DNA of 27,358 nucleotides from Rhodospirillales bacterium (GCA_003252195.1 QKFK01000140.1:1-27358), one strand, 5' to 3'; positions 7,896 to 16,663 are shown, counted from the stretch's first letter. Numbers and translations: made by a program. The notes: generated from the sequence alone by a model not told the origin.

Positions 7896-9197
7896 ATGCC
7901 TGTAGAAAATAAAAAAAACGAAATAGAAGCCCTTTTCTTTGATTTAGATGGTACGGTCTATAATACGTTTGAGGCGATTGGTTGTATATCTGATGTAGCA
8001 AACTTATATGCTAAATCTTATAATATGGATGCTGGGGTTGTTTTTGGTTTGATGAGAGATAATGTGGATTCATCAAATTTCTTTAACACAGATATTTCTC
8101 ATATGTGTTATGCATTAGGGCCGGCGGTTGCTAAGCATGCAATCTTAAAGGTTACAAACCCAGAAAAAGCTACTGAAATTGAAAATAAATATTTAGCGGA
8201 TAATTCTAAAAGAATAGAGAATAACTATTCTCAGAAATCAGAAGAGAATCCTGCTTCTTCTGGTATGGTTGAATTGTCTCCATATCATAATAAAGCAAAT
8301 GCTGAATATTCATATATGCAAAAATTATTTGCAAAAGGCTACAATTCAGCATCGACCGATGCTGAGAAAGCTAAATTAGAGCAAGAATTTTCAACAAAAA
8401 CAGCTGATGTAAATGATAAAATACAGCAATATATTATTAAAGAAGCTGATATGAAGGCTCGTGATACTTTTACAATGTTTGATAATGTTGTTGAAATTAT
8501 TAAAAAGGCAAAAGAAAGCGGTGCAAAAGTTATAGCTATGACCGATTCAACTCCAATGGAGGTTATAACAAATGCTGTTCGTTCTGGTCTTCCTCTAGAC
8601 GCGTTTGATGAGCTTTATATGCGTGGTAATAGCATGAATGGTTCTTCTGTGACATTAGATGATGTTGCTAGCAAAAGCCCAAGCAACTCAAAAGCTGCTA
8701 AAATTATAGCCTCTATCAATGATAAAACATTCTATACAAATGGCTGGAAGCCTCATGGTCAAAAAGTTTTAGATATCTGTGATAAAAACGGTATCAACAA
8801 AAAGAAAGTTGCTTTCTATGGTGATAGTGTAAAATCTGATGGTGGTACAGCTATTCAGGCTAATGAAGTTTCTAATGGCGAGGCTGATATTGTGTTTGGT
8901 TACGCTCGTTATGGTGCTGAAGTTTCTGCAAAAGCCGAATATACATACTGGCATATAACCGATAAAGAAGGTTATAAATTAGGCGTTAAAACCCATGATG
9001 AAATGTTAGCTGCTAAAAATCCAGAAAGTGTTTCAGATAATACAAAAATTGTGACTTCTGAAAATGGTGCAAAAAGCAAAGTGGTTACACTTCATTCATT
9101 TGCGGATATTGATAAGAACTTCAAATTTGTTGCTCCGTCAAACGATAATAATGCGATTAATAAAATTGCTAAGCAAGCCAAATTGGTTGGGCGCTAG
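7896..9197 (+). CDS. HAD-superfamily hydrolase-like protein, copy 3 (433 aa)
   Basis: Motifs: FFDLDGT (Asp16, Asp18), AMTDST (Thr216), GWKPHG (Lys285), YGDSVKSD (Asp310, Asp315). This copy and the one at 9625 form the closer pair: both share NTFEAI, GLMRDNVD.SNFFNTDIS, the GWKPHGQKVLDICD tract and the GDSVKSDGGTAIQANEVS tract, with nearly the same DNA in the last two. The middle region (about residues 105-190) is quite different from copies 1 and 2 and rich in Lys, Glu and Ala, consistent with a diverged helical cap. The C-terminus ends with a basic stretch, KQAKLVGR. The ATG at 7896 is preceded by a GAGGTA-type ribosome-binding site, and a small-protein gene follows after 31 bases. A phosphatase-like reaction is inferred from the family; the substrate is unknown. 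Confidence 0.85.
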   Translation: MPVENKKNEIEALFFDLDGTVYNTFEAIGCISDVANLYAKSYNMDAGVVFGLMRDNVDSSNFFNTDISHMCYALGPAVAKHAILKVTNPEKATEIENKYLADNSKRIENNYSQKSEENPASSGMVELSPYHNKANAEYSYMQKLFAKGYNSASTDAEKAKLEQEFSTKTADVNDKIQQYIIKEADMKARDTFTMFDNVVEIIKKAKESGAKVIAMTDSTPMEVITNAVRSGLPLDAFDELYMRGNSMNGSSVTLDDVASKSPSNSKAAKIIASINDKTFYTNGWKPHGQKVLDICDKNGINKKKVAFYGDSVKSDGGTAIQANEVSNGEADIVFGYARYGAEVSAKAEYTYWHITDKEGYKLGVKTHDEMLAAKNPESVSDNTKIVTSENGAKSKVVTLHSFADIDKNFKFVAPSNDNNAINKIAKQAKLVGR

Positions 9198-9228
9198 TAA
9201 TAACTCAAAATTTTAAGGAGAGGCTGAA

Positions 9229-9582
9229 ATGAATACAAGTAATATTATAAGGGTTATTGACTTGCTCCCTAGTGAAGATTCAACTAGAGCTGAAAGAGCT
9301 AAAATGGCAGAAAGCCCAGAGCCACAAATTGGTTCGTTTATGGTGTCTGAAAGCCGTGAAGGTGTGTTGATTAAACTTTTTGGTGACTTGCCAGATTATC
9401 GTGATAAGCGCGTTGATATGATTTGGAACAAGTTTTTAGAAGGTGGTAAAGAAGATGCAATTAGCTATTGCGATGCTAAGGGCATTGATATTAGAGATGG
9501 TCATGGAAGCACCGTAAAAGTATGGTGTGATATTGCTACAATGCTAAAAGCAATGGAGCTTGGAATTATCTCACAGGGATAA
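9229..9582 (+). CDS. Small conserved protein of unknown function, copy 2 (117 aa)
   Basis: This is a paralogue of the protein at 5940, sharing IIRV.DLLPS, LIKLFG.LPDYRD, W.KF.EGG and WCDIATMLKA. The least similar part is residues 15-43. No known family, signal peptide or membrane segment is recognised. A good ribosome-binding site (AAGGAG) lies at the usual distance, the gene starts 31 bases after the HAD copy 3 stop, and HAD copy 4 follows after 42 bases, so it sits inside one transcription unit. Retention of the same two invariant blocks in both copies suggests selection for a common binding surface; a partnership with the HAD proteins is inferred from gene order only. Confidence 0.8.
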   Translation: MNTSNIIRVIDLLPSEDSTRAERAKMAESPEPQIGSFMVSESREGVLIKLFGDLPDYRDKRVDMIWNKFLEGGKEDAISYCDAKGIDIRDGHGSTVKVWCDIATMLKAMELGIISQG

Positions 9583-9624
9583 TTTAGGTAACATAATACA
9601 ATCATTAATTAAGGAGTCTGCTAT

Positions 9625-10953
9625 ATGCCTCAAGTTAATAATAAAAATGAAGTAGAAGCATTGTTTTTAGATCTAGACGGTACAGTTTACAATACGTTTG
9701 AGGCGATTGCCTGTATTGCAGATGTGGCTGCCATTTATGCAAAATCATATGATGTTAAGACAGATGTTGTATATGGTTTAATGAGGGATAATGTTGATCC
9801 GTCAAACTTCTTTAACACAGATATTTCTGCTCTTTGCTATGCGTTAGGGCCATCTGTTGCTAATCACGCTCTTCTTAAGATAACTAATCCTCAAGAGGCT
9901 ATTAAAAAAGAGCAGGCTTATATTATTGATAATCGCAGAAGAAGTTCTGTTAATTACACTCAAAGTGATGTTTTGGATGATAATTTTAACAATAAGCAAA
10001 CTGGCGAAAAATACGAGGCAGATATTTCTCCTTATCAAGCAAAGTTGATTGAAGAATATCAAACAAAAAAAGACGTTTTTGCTAGCCAGTATGCAGCTGC
10101 TTCTGAGGCAGATAAAAAATCATTAGAAGAAAAATTTGTGCAAGCAACATCTTATACAAATGAGAAGATTTGTAATAATGTTGCAAAAACTGCCGATATA
10201 ATTGGTAGAAACACATTTAAGATGTTTGATAAAGAAATTGAAATTTTGAATGAGGCTAAAGCTAAAGGCACTAAGTTAATCGCTATGACAGATGGAATTC
10301 CAATGGAGGTTGTGGTAAACGCTTCTCGTGCAGGGTTCCCATTAGAGCTATTTGATAAAATTTATATTAGGGGTACTAATAAAGATGGTAGCAAAACATC
10401 TCTTGATGATGTTAAAGCTGGGCCTCGTGGTAAAGATGGTGCGATTTCAAAAATAATCGAGACAATAGAAGATAAGACATATTATACAGATGGCTGGAAG
10501 CCTCACGGACAAAAAGTTTTAGATATCTGTGATGATATGGGTATTGATAAAAAGAAAGTGGCTTTCTTGGGTGATAGTGTGAAATCTGATGGCGGTACAG
10601 CTATTCAGGCTAATGAGGTTTCTAAAGGTGAATCAGATATTATATTTGGTTACGCTAGATATGGGGCTCTTGTAACACCTAAGGCAGAGCTTGCTTACTG
10701 GTATATCACAGATAAAGAAAGCTATAAACTTGGCGTTAAGACACATGATGATAATTTGGCTCTTAAAGAACCCAAAAGCACAGGTGAAAATGTGGCTGAA
10801 GTTGTTTCAGAAAATGGAGTTAAAAGCAAAGTTGTTACATTGCATTCTTTTGCAGATGTTGCTAAGCAATTTGAGTTTGTTCCAGCAGGTAAGGTAAAGT
10901 CAGAAAAAATATCAAATATTGTAAAAGGCTTGAAAGATGCTACAAGAAGGTAG
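9625..10953 (+). CDS. HAD-superfamily hydrolase-like protein, copy 4 (442 aa)
   Basis: Motifs: FLDLDGT (Asp16, Asp18), AMTDGI (Thr222), GWKPHG (Lys292), LGDSVKSD (Asp317, Asp322). All catalytic positions expected of a HAD phosphatase are present. The insertion between motifs I and II is again about 200 residues and differs in length and sequence from copy 3, although the flanking regions are very similar, which points to duplication followed by divergence of the cap. The C-terminus is basic (KGLKDATRR). A clear ribosome-binding site (AAGGAG) precedes the ATG at 9625. It is the last gene of its unit and is followed by the strong terminator at 10983-11007. No export signal is seen. Function beyond the superfamily is unknown. 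Confidence 0.85.
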   Translation: MPQVNNKNEVEALFLDLDGTVYNTFEAIACIADVAAIYAKSYDVKTDVVYGLMRDNVDPSNFFNTDISALCYALGPSVANHALLKITNPQEAIKKEQAYIIDNRRRSSVNYTQSDVLDDNFNNKQTGEKYEADISPYQAKLIEEYQTKKDVFASQYAAASEADKKSLEEKFVQATSYTNEKICNNVAKTADIIGRNTFKMFDKEIEILNEAKAKGTKLIAMTDGIPMEVVVNASRAGFPLELFDKIYIRGTNKDGSKTSLDDVKAGPRGKDGAISKIIETIEDKTYYTDGWKPHGQKVLDICDDMGIDKKKVAFLGDSVKSDGGTAIQANEVSKGESDIIFGYARYGALVTPKAELAYWYITDKESYKLGVKTHDDNLALKEPKSTGENVAEVVSENGVKSKVVTLHSFADVAKQFEFVPAGKVKSEKISNIVKGLKDATRR

Positions 10954-10982
10954 CTTCTAAGAAAAATACAATTAAAAAATTA

Positions 10983-11007
10983 AAGTGGGCGTAAAGCCCA
11001 CTTTTTT
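10983..11007 (+). terminator. Intrinsic terminator closing the HAD cluster
   Basis: AAGTGGGC (10983-10990) pairs with GCCCACTT (10996-11003) around a 5-base loop and runs into six T (11002-11007). It separates the HAD operon from the housekeeping block that follows. Confidence 0.9.
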
Positions 11008-11081
11008 ATTGTTTGTTTACCTTAATGGCATATATTAAATGAATGTTATTCTATTATTTTGAAAAGTAGAGTTAAGCTAAT

Positions 11082-11753
11082 ATGTATGATTGGAATATAT
11101 ATAGAAAGAATATGCTAGAAGGACAAATAGTCCCGAATTCTAAGTTTGACCCTAAGCTTTTATCCGCGGTTGCATCTGTTCCAAGAGAAAGTTTTGTTTC
11201 AGAGGAGCTTCAAACAATAGCTTATTCTGATGCCAATCTTTATTTTGCAGATGACAGTTTTATGATGTCTCCGTTTAAGCAATTAAAAATGATAGATGCC
11301 TGCGAGATTAAAGAAAATGATATTGTATTAAATATCGGTGGTGGTTGTGGTTATGCTTCTGCTTTGATGTCAAATTTAGCTCATATGGTTTTTTGTTTAG
11401 AAAATGATAAAATCTGTGATGAGAAAATAAACAATCTCATGATATCTATGAGTATTTTTAACGTGGTGACATTCGCTGCAGAAAATGATAAAGATATAGC
11501 AAAACACGCGCCTTATGATGTGATTTTATTAAATGGTGCGGTTAATAAGGTTCCAGATTCATTATGCTCAATGTTGGCAAATAATGGAAAGATAGTTGCT
11601 GTGGTTGCTCCATCTGGCGATGAACTTGAGCAACAAAAAGGAAAGTTAATTAGAATAACCCGCGATGGTGAGCGCTTTGATAATGAGGTTCTTGCAGATA
11701 TGCAAATCCCTGATATGAGAAATGTTGCTGGTGTGGGTAAGATGTTTTTTTAA
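11082..11753 (+). CDS. Protein-L-isoaspartate O-methyltransferase family protein, non-canonical
   Basis: The 223-residue protein has the PCMT family layout: an N-terminal VPRESFV block (residues 33-39), then a SAM-binding loop, VLNIGGGCGYASAL (about 82-95), and an acidic strand end, CLEND. In true repair enzymes the segment before the SAM domain reads like 'TISQP', supplying substrate-binding residues; here it is DSFMMSPFKQ. That suggests this is the divergent homologue often found before tolC in alphaproteobacteria, whose methyl acceptor I cannot state. It is cytoplasmic, with no signal peptide. The ribosome-binding site before 11082 is weak. tolC starts 11 bases after its stop, so the two are probably co-transcribed. 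Confidence 0.8.
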   Translation: MYDWNIYRKNMLEGQIVPNSKFDPKLLSAVASVPRESFVSEELQTIAYSDANLYFADDSFMMSPFKQLKMIDACEIKENDIVLNIGGGCGYASALMSNLAHMVFCLENDKICDEKINNLMISMSIFNVVTFAAENDKDIAKHAPYDVILLNGAVNKVPDSLCSMLANNGKIVAVVAPSGDELEQQKGKLIRITRDGERFDNEVLADMQIPDMRNVAGVGKMFF

Positions 11754-11764
11754 AGAGGGCTTTT

Positions 11765-13135
11765 ATGAGATTGAATGTGAAAAAAAGTTTGGTTAGCTGG
11801 TTAGTTCTAGGAGGTGTTCTTGGTTCTACTCCTGTAATGGCAGAAACATTGAGTGAGGCTCTGGCTAAAGCTTATACTACAAATCCTTCACTAAAGGCTC
11901 AAAGAGCTTATTTGCGCTCTGTAGATGAAGATATTGCAACCGCTAATTCTGGATGGCGTCCATCAGTTAGTGCTAGCGGTTATGTTGGGTCTTCAAGTAC
12001 AGAAACAAAAAATGATAATGCAACATTAACAGATGCTACCTTAAATCCATCAAATGCTTCTTTAAATGTGTCTCAGCCACTTTTTAATGGTTTTAGCACA
12101 ATTTATGATGTTAGAAGCGCAAAAAGCACAGCAAGAGCAGAAGAAGCAAACCTTAAGGCTTTTGAGCAAAGTTTGTTGCTGTCAGCTGCTCAGGCGTATT
12201 TAGATGTGGTTAGGGATAAAGCTGTTTATGAATTGCAAAAAAACAATGAAGCTGTTTTGAAAAAACACTTAGAAGCAACTAAAGACAGATTTGAGGTTGG
12301 TGAAACAACTCGTACTGACGTTTCTCAAGCTGAGGCTAGATATGCAGAAGCAAAAGCTAATCGTATATCTGCTGAGGGAAGTTTGATGGCATCTCGTGCT
12401 TCATATACTAGGGTTATTGGTAATGATCCTGCAGAAGTTGAAGATGTAGAGATTGTTTTTGATGCTTTTCCAAAAGATAAGCATGAAGTTATATCATTAG
12501 CTGAAAAAGACAATTTATCAGTGATTTCAGCCAAGCACGCTTTTTCTGCGTCTAAGGCAAATGTTGGTTCAAGTGAAGGCGCATTGCTCCCTACAATTAC
12601 TTTAGAGGCAAGTGCATCTAAAGGTTGGGATGAGACATCTTCATATGACGAATCCGAAACAACACAAATTCTCGCAAGAGTAAATATTCCACTATATTCA
12701 GCTGGAGCAACAAGAAGTAGAATTAGAAAAGCTAAGCATTTGGCGGTTAGAAGTAAGGATAATGTAGAAGATGCAATTCGCTCTGCTGTAGAGGAAGCAT
12801 CATCTTCATGGGAAACCTATATGGCAGAAAAAGCCAGTATTGTTTCTATTAAAGCACAAATTGAAGCTGCAACAGTTGCGCTTGATGGTGTGGAAAAAGA
12901 AGCAAGTGTGGGTTCTCGTACGGTTTTAGATGTTTTAGATGCTGAGCAAGAATTGCTTGATGCAAAAGTTGAGTACGTAAGAGCCAGAAGGGACGAGTTA
13001 TTGTCAGTTTTACAGGTTATGTCATCAATTGGTAGATTAGATGTTAATAACTTAAAATTGGCTGTAAAAGAATATGATTCAAGAGAATATTATAACAAGG
13101 CCAAAAATAAATGGTTGTCTACGGGGATAAAATAA
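11765..13135 (+). CDS. tolC: TolC-family outer membrane channel protein
   Basis: TolC forms trimeric outer-membrane and periplasmic exit ducts for type I secretion and multidrug efflux. The N-terminus is a signal peptide (basic MRLNVKK, a hydrophobic stretch, cleavage probably after VMA at residue 26), giving a mature protein beginning ETLSEAL. The body shows the two-fold internal repeat of the family: AYTTNPSLKAQRAYL near the N-terminus is echoed by an AEKDNLSVISAKHAF segment in the second half. SQPLFNGF and VGSRTVLDVLDAEQELL are typical family signatures. Length 456 is normal for alphaproteobacteria. The ribosome-binding site is AGAGGG. No inner-membrane partner (ABC exporter or RND pump) is in the window, so its client transporter is encoded elsewhere. 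Confidence 0.93.
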   Translation: MRLNVKKSLVSWLVLGGVLGSTPVMAETLSEALAKAYTTNPSLKAQRAYLRSVDEDIATANSGWRPSVSASGYVGSSSTETKNDNATLTDATLNPSNASLNVSQPLFNGFSTIYDVRSAKSTARAEEANLKAFEQSLLLSAAQAYLDVVRDKAVYELQKNNEAVLKKHLEATKDRFEVGETTRTDVSQAEARYAEAKANRISAEGSLMASRASYTRVIGNDPAEVEDVEIVFDAFPKDKHEVISLAEKDNLSVISAKHAFSASKANVGSSEGALLPTITLEASASKGWDETSSYDESETTQILARVNIPLYSAGATRSRIRKAKHLAVRSKDNVEDAIRSAVEEASSSWETYMAEKASIVSIKAQIEAATVALDGVEKEASVGSRTVLDVLDAEQELLDAKVEYVRARRDELLSVLQVMSSIGRLDVNNLKLAVKEYDSREYYNKAKNKWLSTGIK

Positions 13136-13225
13136 TACTAAACTCTTGAATGATGTTTATTTTTTATGTAAAAAAGTTAGAATAGTTTATTATTATCATA
13201 TCGAATATGTAAGGTTTTAGGTTAT

Positions 13226-13870
13226 ATGACGGCACCAGCAGCACAAACACAAGAACCCTCAATGGAAGATATCCTTGCGTCAATTCGCAGGATTTTATCA
13301 GATGATGAGGTTGCCGCAGAAGAAAAAGCGGAAGAAAAGACAGCTCCTGCTCCAGACCCTAATGAGGGTTTAGATATGGCTGACTTCGGCATTGACGAAG
13401 AGCCAGAGGAAGAAGCTCCGCAAGATCCTAATGAAGGTTTGGATATGTCTGACTTCGGCATTGACGAAGACGACGTTGAACCAGAGCCAGAGCCAGCACC
13501 TGCACCAATAGCTGCAGCGCCTGCTCCCGCTCCAAGACCTGCGCCAGCACCAACACCTGCACCAAGACCAGATCCTGTTTATAAAACTATGGATGAAGTT
13601 ATGGAGCTTACTGATGATATGATTATTGATGGAGCTCTTCTTGCTCCTCAAGTAGCTCAACAATCAGCATGTGCTATTTCGGAGTTAGCTAAAGCTGTTG
13701 CCGCAGATAGAAACGTACTTATCGGTGGCCCTGGGGTAACATTAGAAGAATTAGCAACGGGAATGTTAAAGCCTATGATTAAAGCTTGGTTAGATGCCAA
13801 TCTTCCTTTCGTCGTGGAAAAAATCGTCAGAAAAGAAATCGAGAGGGTTGTCGAAAAGGCTAAGTATTAA
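13226..13870 (+). CDS. popZ: PopZ-like polar organising protein (DUF2497 family)
   Basis: PopZ self-assembles into a hub at the cell pole in alphaproteobacteria, anchoring the chromosome origin and recruiting polar proteins. The three-part layout is visible in the 214 residues: a short N-terminal helix, EPSMEDILASIRRIL (residues 10-24), that recruits partners; an acidic, Pro- and Ala-rich disordered linker (about 30-120); and a C-terminal helical region (LEELATGMLKPMIKAWLD onward to EKAKY) for self-assembly. The linker contains a duplicated block, DPNEGLDM.DFGIDE, present twice 23 residues apart. It lies directly before valS, as in many alphaproteobacteria. The start has a modest TAAGG/TAGG ribosome-binding site. 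Confidence 0.9.
   Translation: MTAPAAQTQEPSMEDILASIRRILSDDEVAAEEKAEEKTAPAPDPNEGLDMADFGIDEEPEEEAPQDPNEGLDMSDFGIDEDDVEPEPEPAPAPIAAAPAPAPRPAPAPTPAPRPDPVYKTMDEVMELTDDMIIDGALLAPQVAQQSACAISELAKAVAADRNVLIGGPGVTLEELATGMLKPMIKAWLDANLPFVVEKIVRKEIERVVEKAKY
13355..13469. repeat. Internal duplication inside the popZ linker
   Basis: Two 46-bp copies (13355-13400 and 13424-13469), with a period of 69 bp, encode DPNEGLDM(A/S)DFGIDE twice. Only a few bases differ, mostly at third codon positions, so the duplication is old enough to have drifted silently but the peptide is maintained. Confidence 0.85.
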
Positions 13871-13891
13871 AAGTTTTCTAAAAAATATATC

Positions 13892-13930
13892 AACCGCCCC
13901 TCTCAAAAGTCTTGAAAGTGGGCGGTTTTT
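13892..13930 (+). terminator. Intrinsic terminator after popZ
   Basis: AACCGCCC (13892-13899) pairs with GGGCGGTT (13920-13927), and five T cover 13926-13930. A smaller inner pairing (TCAA/TTGA) can extend the structure. It separates popZ from valS. Confidence 0.85.
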
Positions 13931-13978
13931 CATTGTATAAGCAACTAAAATATTAAAAAATCTAAGGAAGGACTAAAA

Positions 13979-16630
13979 ATGCTAGATAAAACATATAATT
14001 CCGCAGAGATAGAGGATAAAATTTATCAAAAGTGGGAAGATAGCGGAGTGTTAAAAGCATCAACAAAAGCAGAAGGCGAACCTTATTGCGTATTGCTTCC
14101 TCCTCCAAATGTTACTGGCGTTTTGCATATGGGGCATGCTTTTGACCAAACATTGCAAGATTTGCTCATTCGCTATAACCGTATGAATGGTAAAAATGTT
14201 TTATGGCAGGTTGGAACAGACCATGCTGGTATTGCAACTCAAATGGTTGTTGAGCGTAATTTGGCACAAGAAGGTCTTTCTCGTCATGATTTAGGTAGAG
14301 AAAAATTCTTAGAAAAAGTTTGGGAGTGGAAAGGTCAATCAGGAGGTACCATCACTTCTCAAATGCGTAAGCTTGGAGATTCTTGTGACTGGTCTCGTGA
14401 GCGTTTTACAATGGATGAAGGTTTGTCAAAAGCTGTTCGTAAGGTTTTTGTTCAATTATATAAAGAAGGCTTGATTTACCGTGATTTCCGCCTCGTAAAC
14501 TGGGATCCTAAACTTGGTACAGCTATTTCTGATCTTGAGGTTGAGAGCCGTGATACTATTGGTAAAATGTATTACTTCCGCTATCCTGTAGTTGGACAAG
14601 AGGGTAGATATTTAACAGTTGCAACAACTCGTCCAGAAACAATGTTTGGTGATACTGCGGTTGCTGTAAACCCAGAAGATGAACGTTATAAAGATTTAAT
14701 TGGCAAAAAGGTTTTACTACCAATTGCTAATCGTGAAATTGTTGTTGTTGGTGATGAGCATGCTGACCCAACTAAAGGTACTGGTGCGGTTAAAATAACC
14801 CCAGGCCACGACTTTAATGACTTTGAAGTTGGTAAACGTCATGATTTAGAGATGATTAACATCTTAACTGCCGAAGCTAAGCTTAATGAGAATGTTCCAA
14901 AGGCTTTCCGCGGAATGGATTGTGCAACAGCTCGTCCACTTGTTGTAGCAGAGATGGAACGTCTTGGTTTGTTTGAAAAATCAACTGATAATCCAATGGT
15001 TATTCCTTATGGTGATCGTTCTGGTGTGGTTATTGAGCCATGGCTTACTTATCAATGGTTTGTAGATGTTAAAAAGCTAGCCCCAGCCGCTAAAGAAGCT
15101 GTAACATCTGGTGAAGTAAAATTTGTTCCAGAAAACTGGGAGAAAAGCTATTTTGAATGGTTGGATAATATCTTGCCATGGTGTATTTCTCGTCAATTAT
15201 GGTGGGGACACCAAATTCCAGTATGGTATGCTGAGGATGGCACCCAATTCTGTGAAGAAACAGAAGAAGCTGCAATGACTGCTGCTGAAAAACACTTTGG
15301 TAAAAAAGTTGAGTTAACTCAAGAGACTGACGTATTAGATACATGGTTTTCATCAGGATTATGGCCTTTCTCAACATTAGGTTGGCCAGAAGAAACTGAA
15401 TTCTTGGATCATTTTTACCCAACTGCTGTTTTGGTAACAGGATTTGATATTATCTTCTTCTGGGTTATCAGAATGATGCTTATGGGTTGCCATATCATGA
15501 AAAAACCACCGTTTAAAACTATTTATATGCATGGTTTGGTTCGTGATGAGTTTGGTAAAAAAATGTCAAAGTCAAAAGGTAACGTAGTTGACCCATTAGA
15601 AATGATGGCAAAATACGGCACCGATGCTTTGCGCTTTACTATGTCATCTATGCCTTCTCAAGGAACAGATGCTCCATTCTCAGAAAAGAAGGTTGAAGGC
15701 TTCCGCAACTTTGTTACAAAGATTTGGAATGCGGCTCGTTTCTGCGAGATGAATGAATGTAAGTTAGTTGATGGCTTTAACCCATATGATGCTAAGCACC
15801 AAGTTAACAAATGGATTGTAGCAAAGGCAGAAGAAGCAACCGCTGAAATCACTGCTTCTATTGATGCTTATAAATTCAATGAGGCTTCAAATTCAGCTTA
15901 TCACTTCACATGGGGTACATTCTGCGATTGGTATTTAGAGCTAGTTAAACCATTGTTCGGTGGTGATGATGAAGCTGTAAAAGCTGAAGCTAGAGCAACT
16001 GCTGCATGGGTTTTAGATAGAATTATAACTCTTCTTCACCCATTTATGCCATTTGTGACAGAGGAATTATGGGCTCAAACTAAAGATAATCGCTCTAATA
16101 TGCTCATTTCTGAAGCATGGCCAAAAGCTAAAGCTATTGATGCTTCTGAGCGTGAAGAAATTGACTGGGTAATTGAGCTTATTACTGCTATTCGCTCACT
16201 ACGTTCAAATATGAATGTTCCTCCATCAGTTAAGGCAAAAATTTATCTTAAAGATGCTAATACGGACAGTCTTGCAATCATTGAACGCCAACAAGATATT
16301 ATTAACAAGCTTGCTCGTTTAGATATCATTGGTGGGTTAGAAGGCGATATCCCTAATGGTTCTGCTCAAGATGTGTTCAAAGAAGCAACTATGATTATGC
16401 CAATGGCTGGTTTGATAGACGTTGCTAAAGAAAAAGAACGTTTAGAAAAAGAGCTTAAAAAGCTAGATGCTGATATTACTATGTTTACTAAAAAACTTGG
16501 TAATCCTAACTTTGTTGCGGGTGCTCCAGAGGCAGTGGTAGCCGAGCAAAAAGAAAAGCTTGCTAATGCTCAAGATGCAAAAGCAAAAATTGAAGAAGCT
16601 ATCGCAAGATTAAGCTCAATCGCAGCTTAA
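13979..16630 (+). CDS. valS: Valine--tRNA ligase
   Basis: Class I aminoacyl-tRNA synthetase charging tRNA-Val in the cytoplasm. The HIGH-type motif is HMGH at residues 50-53 within PPPNVTGVLHMGHAF, and the KMSKS loop is at residues 528-532 (GKKMSKSKGNV). The editing (CP1) domain carries TTRPETMFGDTAVAVNP and the GTGAVKITPGHDFND block typical of ValRS. The C-terminal 60 or so residues form the ValRS coiled-coil arm (EKERLEKELKKLDADI...). Length 883 is within the family's range. The ribosome-binding site is AAGGAAGGA, and a strong terminator follows at 16664. Confidence 0.98.
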   Translation: MLDKTYNSAEIEDKIYQKWEDSGVLKASTKAEGEPYCVLLPPPNVTGVLHMGHAFDQTLQDLLIRYNRMNGKNVLWQVGTDHAGIATQMVVERNLAQEGLSRHDLGREKFLEKVWEWKGQSGGTITSQMRKLGDSCDWSRERFTMDEGLSKAVRKVFVQLYKEGLIYRDFRLVNWDPKLGTAISDLEVESRDTIGKMYYFRYPVVGQEGRYLTVATTRPETMFGDTAVAVNPEDERYKDLIGKKVLLPIANREIVVVGDEHADPTKGTGAVKITPGHDFNDFEVGKRHDLEMINILTAEAKLNENVPKAFRGMDCATARPLVVAEMERLGLFEKSTDNPMVIPYGDRSGVVIEPWLTYQWFVDVKKLAPAAKEAVTSGEVKFVPENWEKSYFEWLDNILPWCISRQLWWGHQIPVWYAEDGTQFCEETEEAAMTAAEKHFGKKVELTQETDVLDTWFSSGLWPFSTLGWPEETEFLDHFYPTAVLVTGFDIIFFWVIRMMLMGCHIMKKPPFKTIYMHGLVRDEFGKKMSKSKGNVVDPLEMMAKYGTDALRFTMSSMPSQGTDAPFSEKKVEGFRNFVTKIWNAARFCEMNECKLVDGFNPYDAKHQVNKWIVAKAEEATAEITASIDAYKFNEASNSAYHFTWGTFCDWYLELVKPLFGGDDEAVKAEARATAAWVLDRIITLLHPFMPFVTEELWAQTKDNRSNMLISEAWPKAKAIDASEREEIDWVIELITAIRSLRSNMNVPPSVKAKIYLKDANTDSLAIIERQQDIINKLARLDIIGGLEGDIPNGSAQDVFKEATMIMPMAGLIDVAKEKERLEKELKKLDADITMFTKKLGNPNFVAGAPEAVVAEQKEKLANAQDAKAKIEEAIARLSSIAA

Positions 16631-16663
16631 GCATAAAAAGCTATTTCAATAATCTTATAAATT

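Noticed and set aside
13370..13663. Open frames on the minus strand over popZ
   Set aside because: They are a side effect of the repeated, skewed coding sequence of popZ; they have no ribosome-binding site and odd composition.
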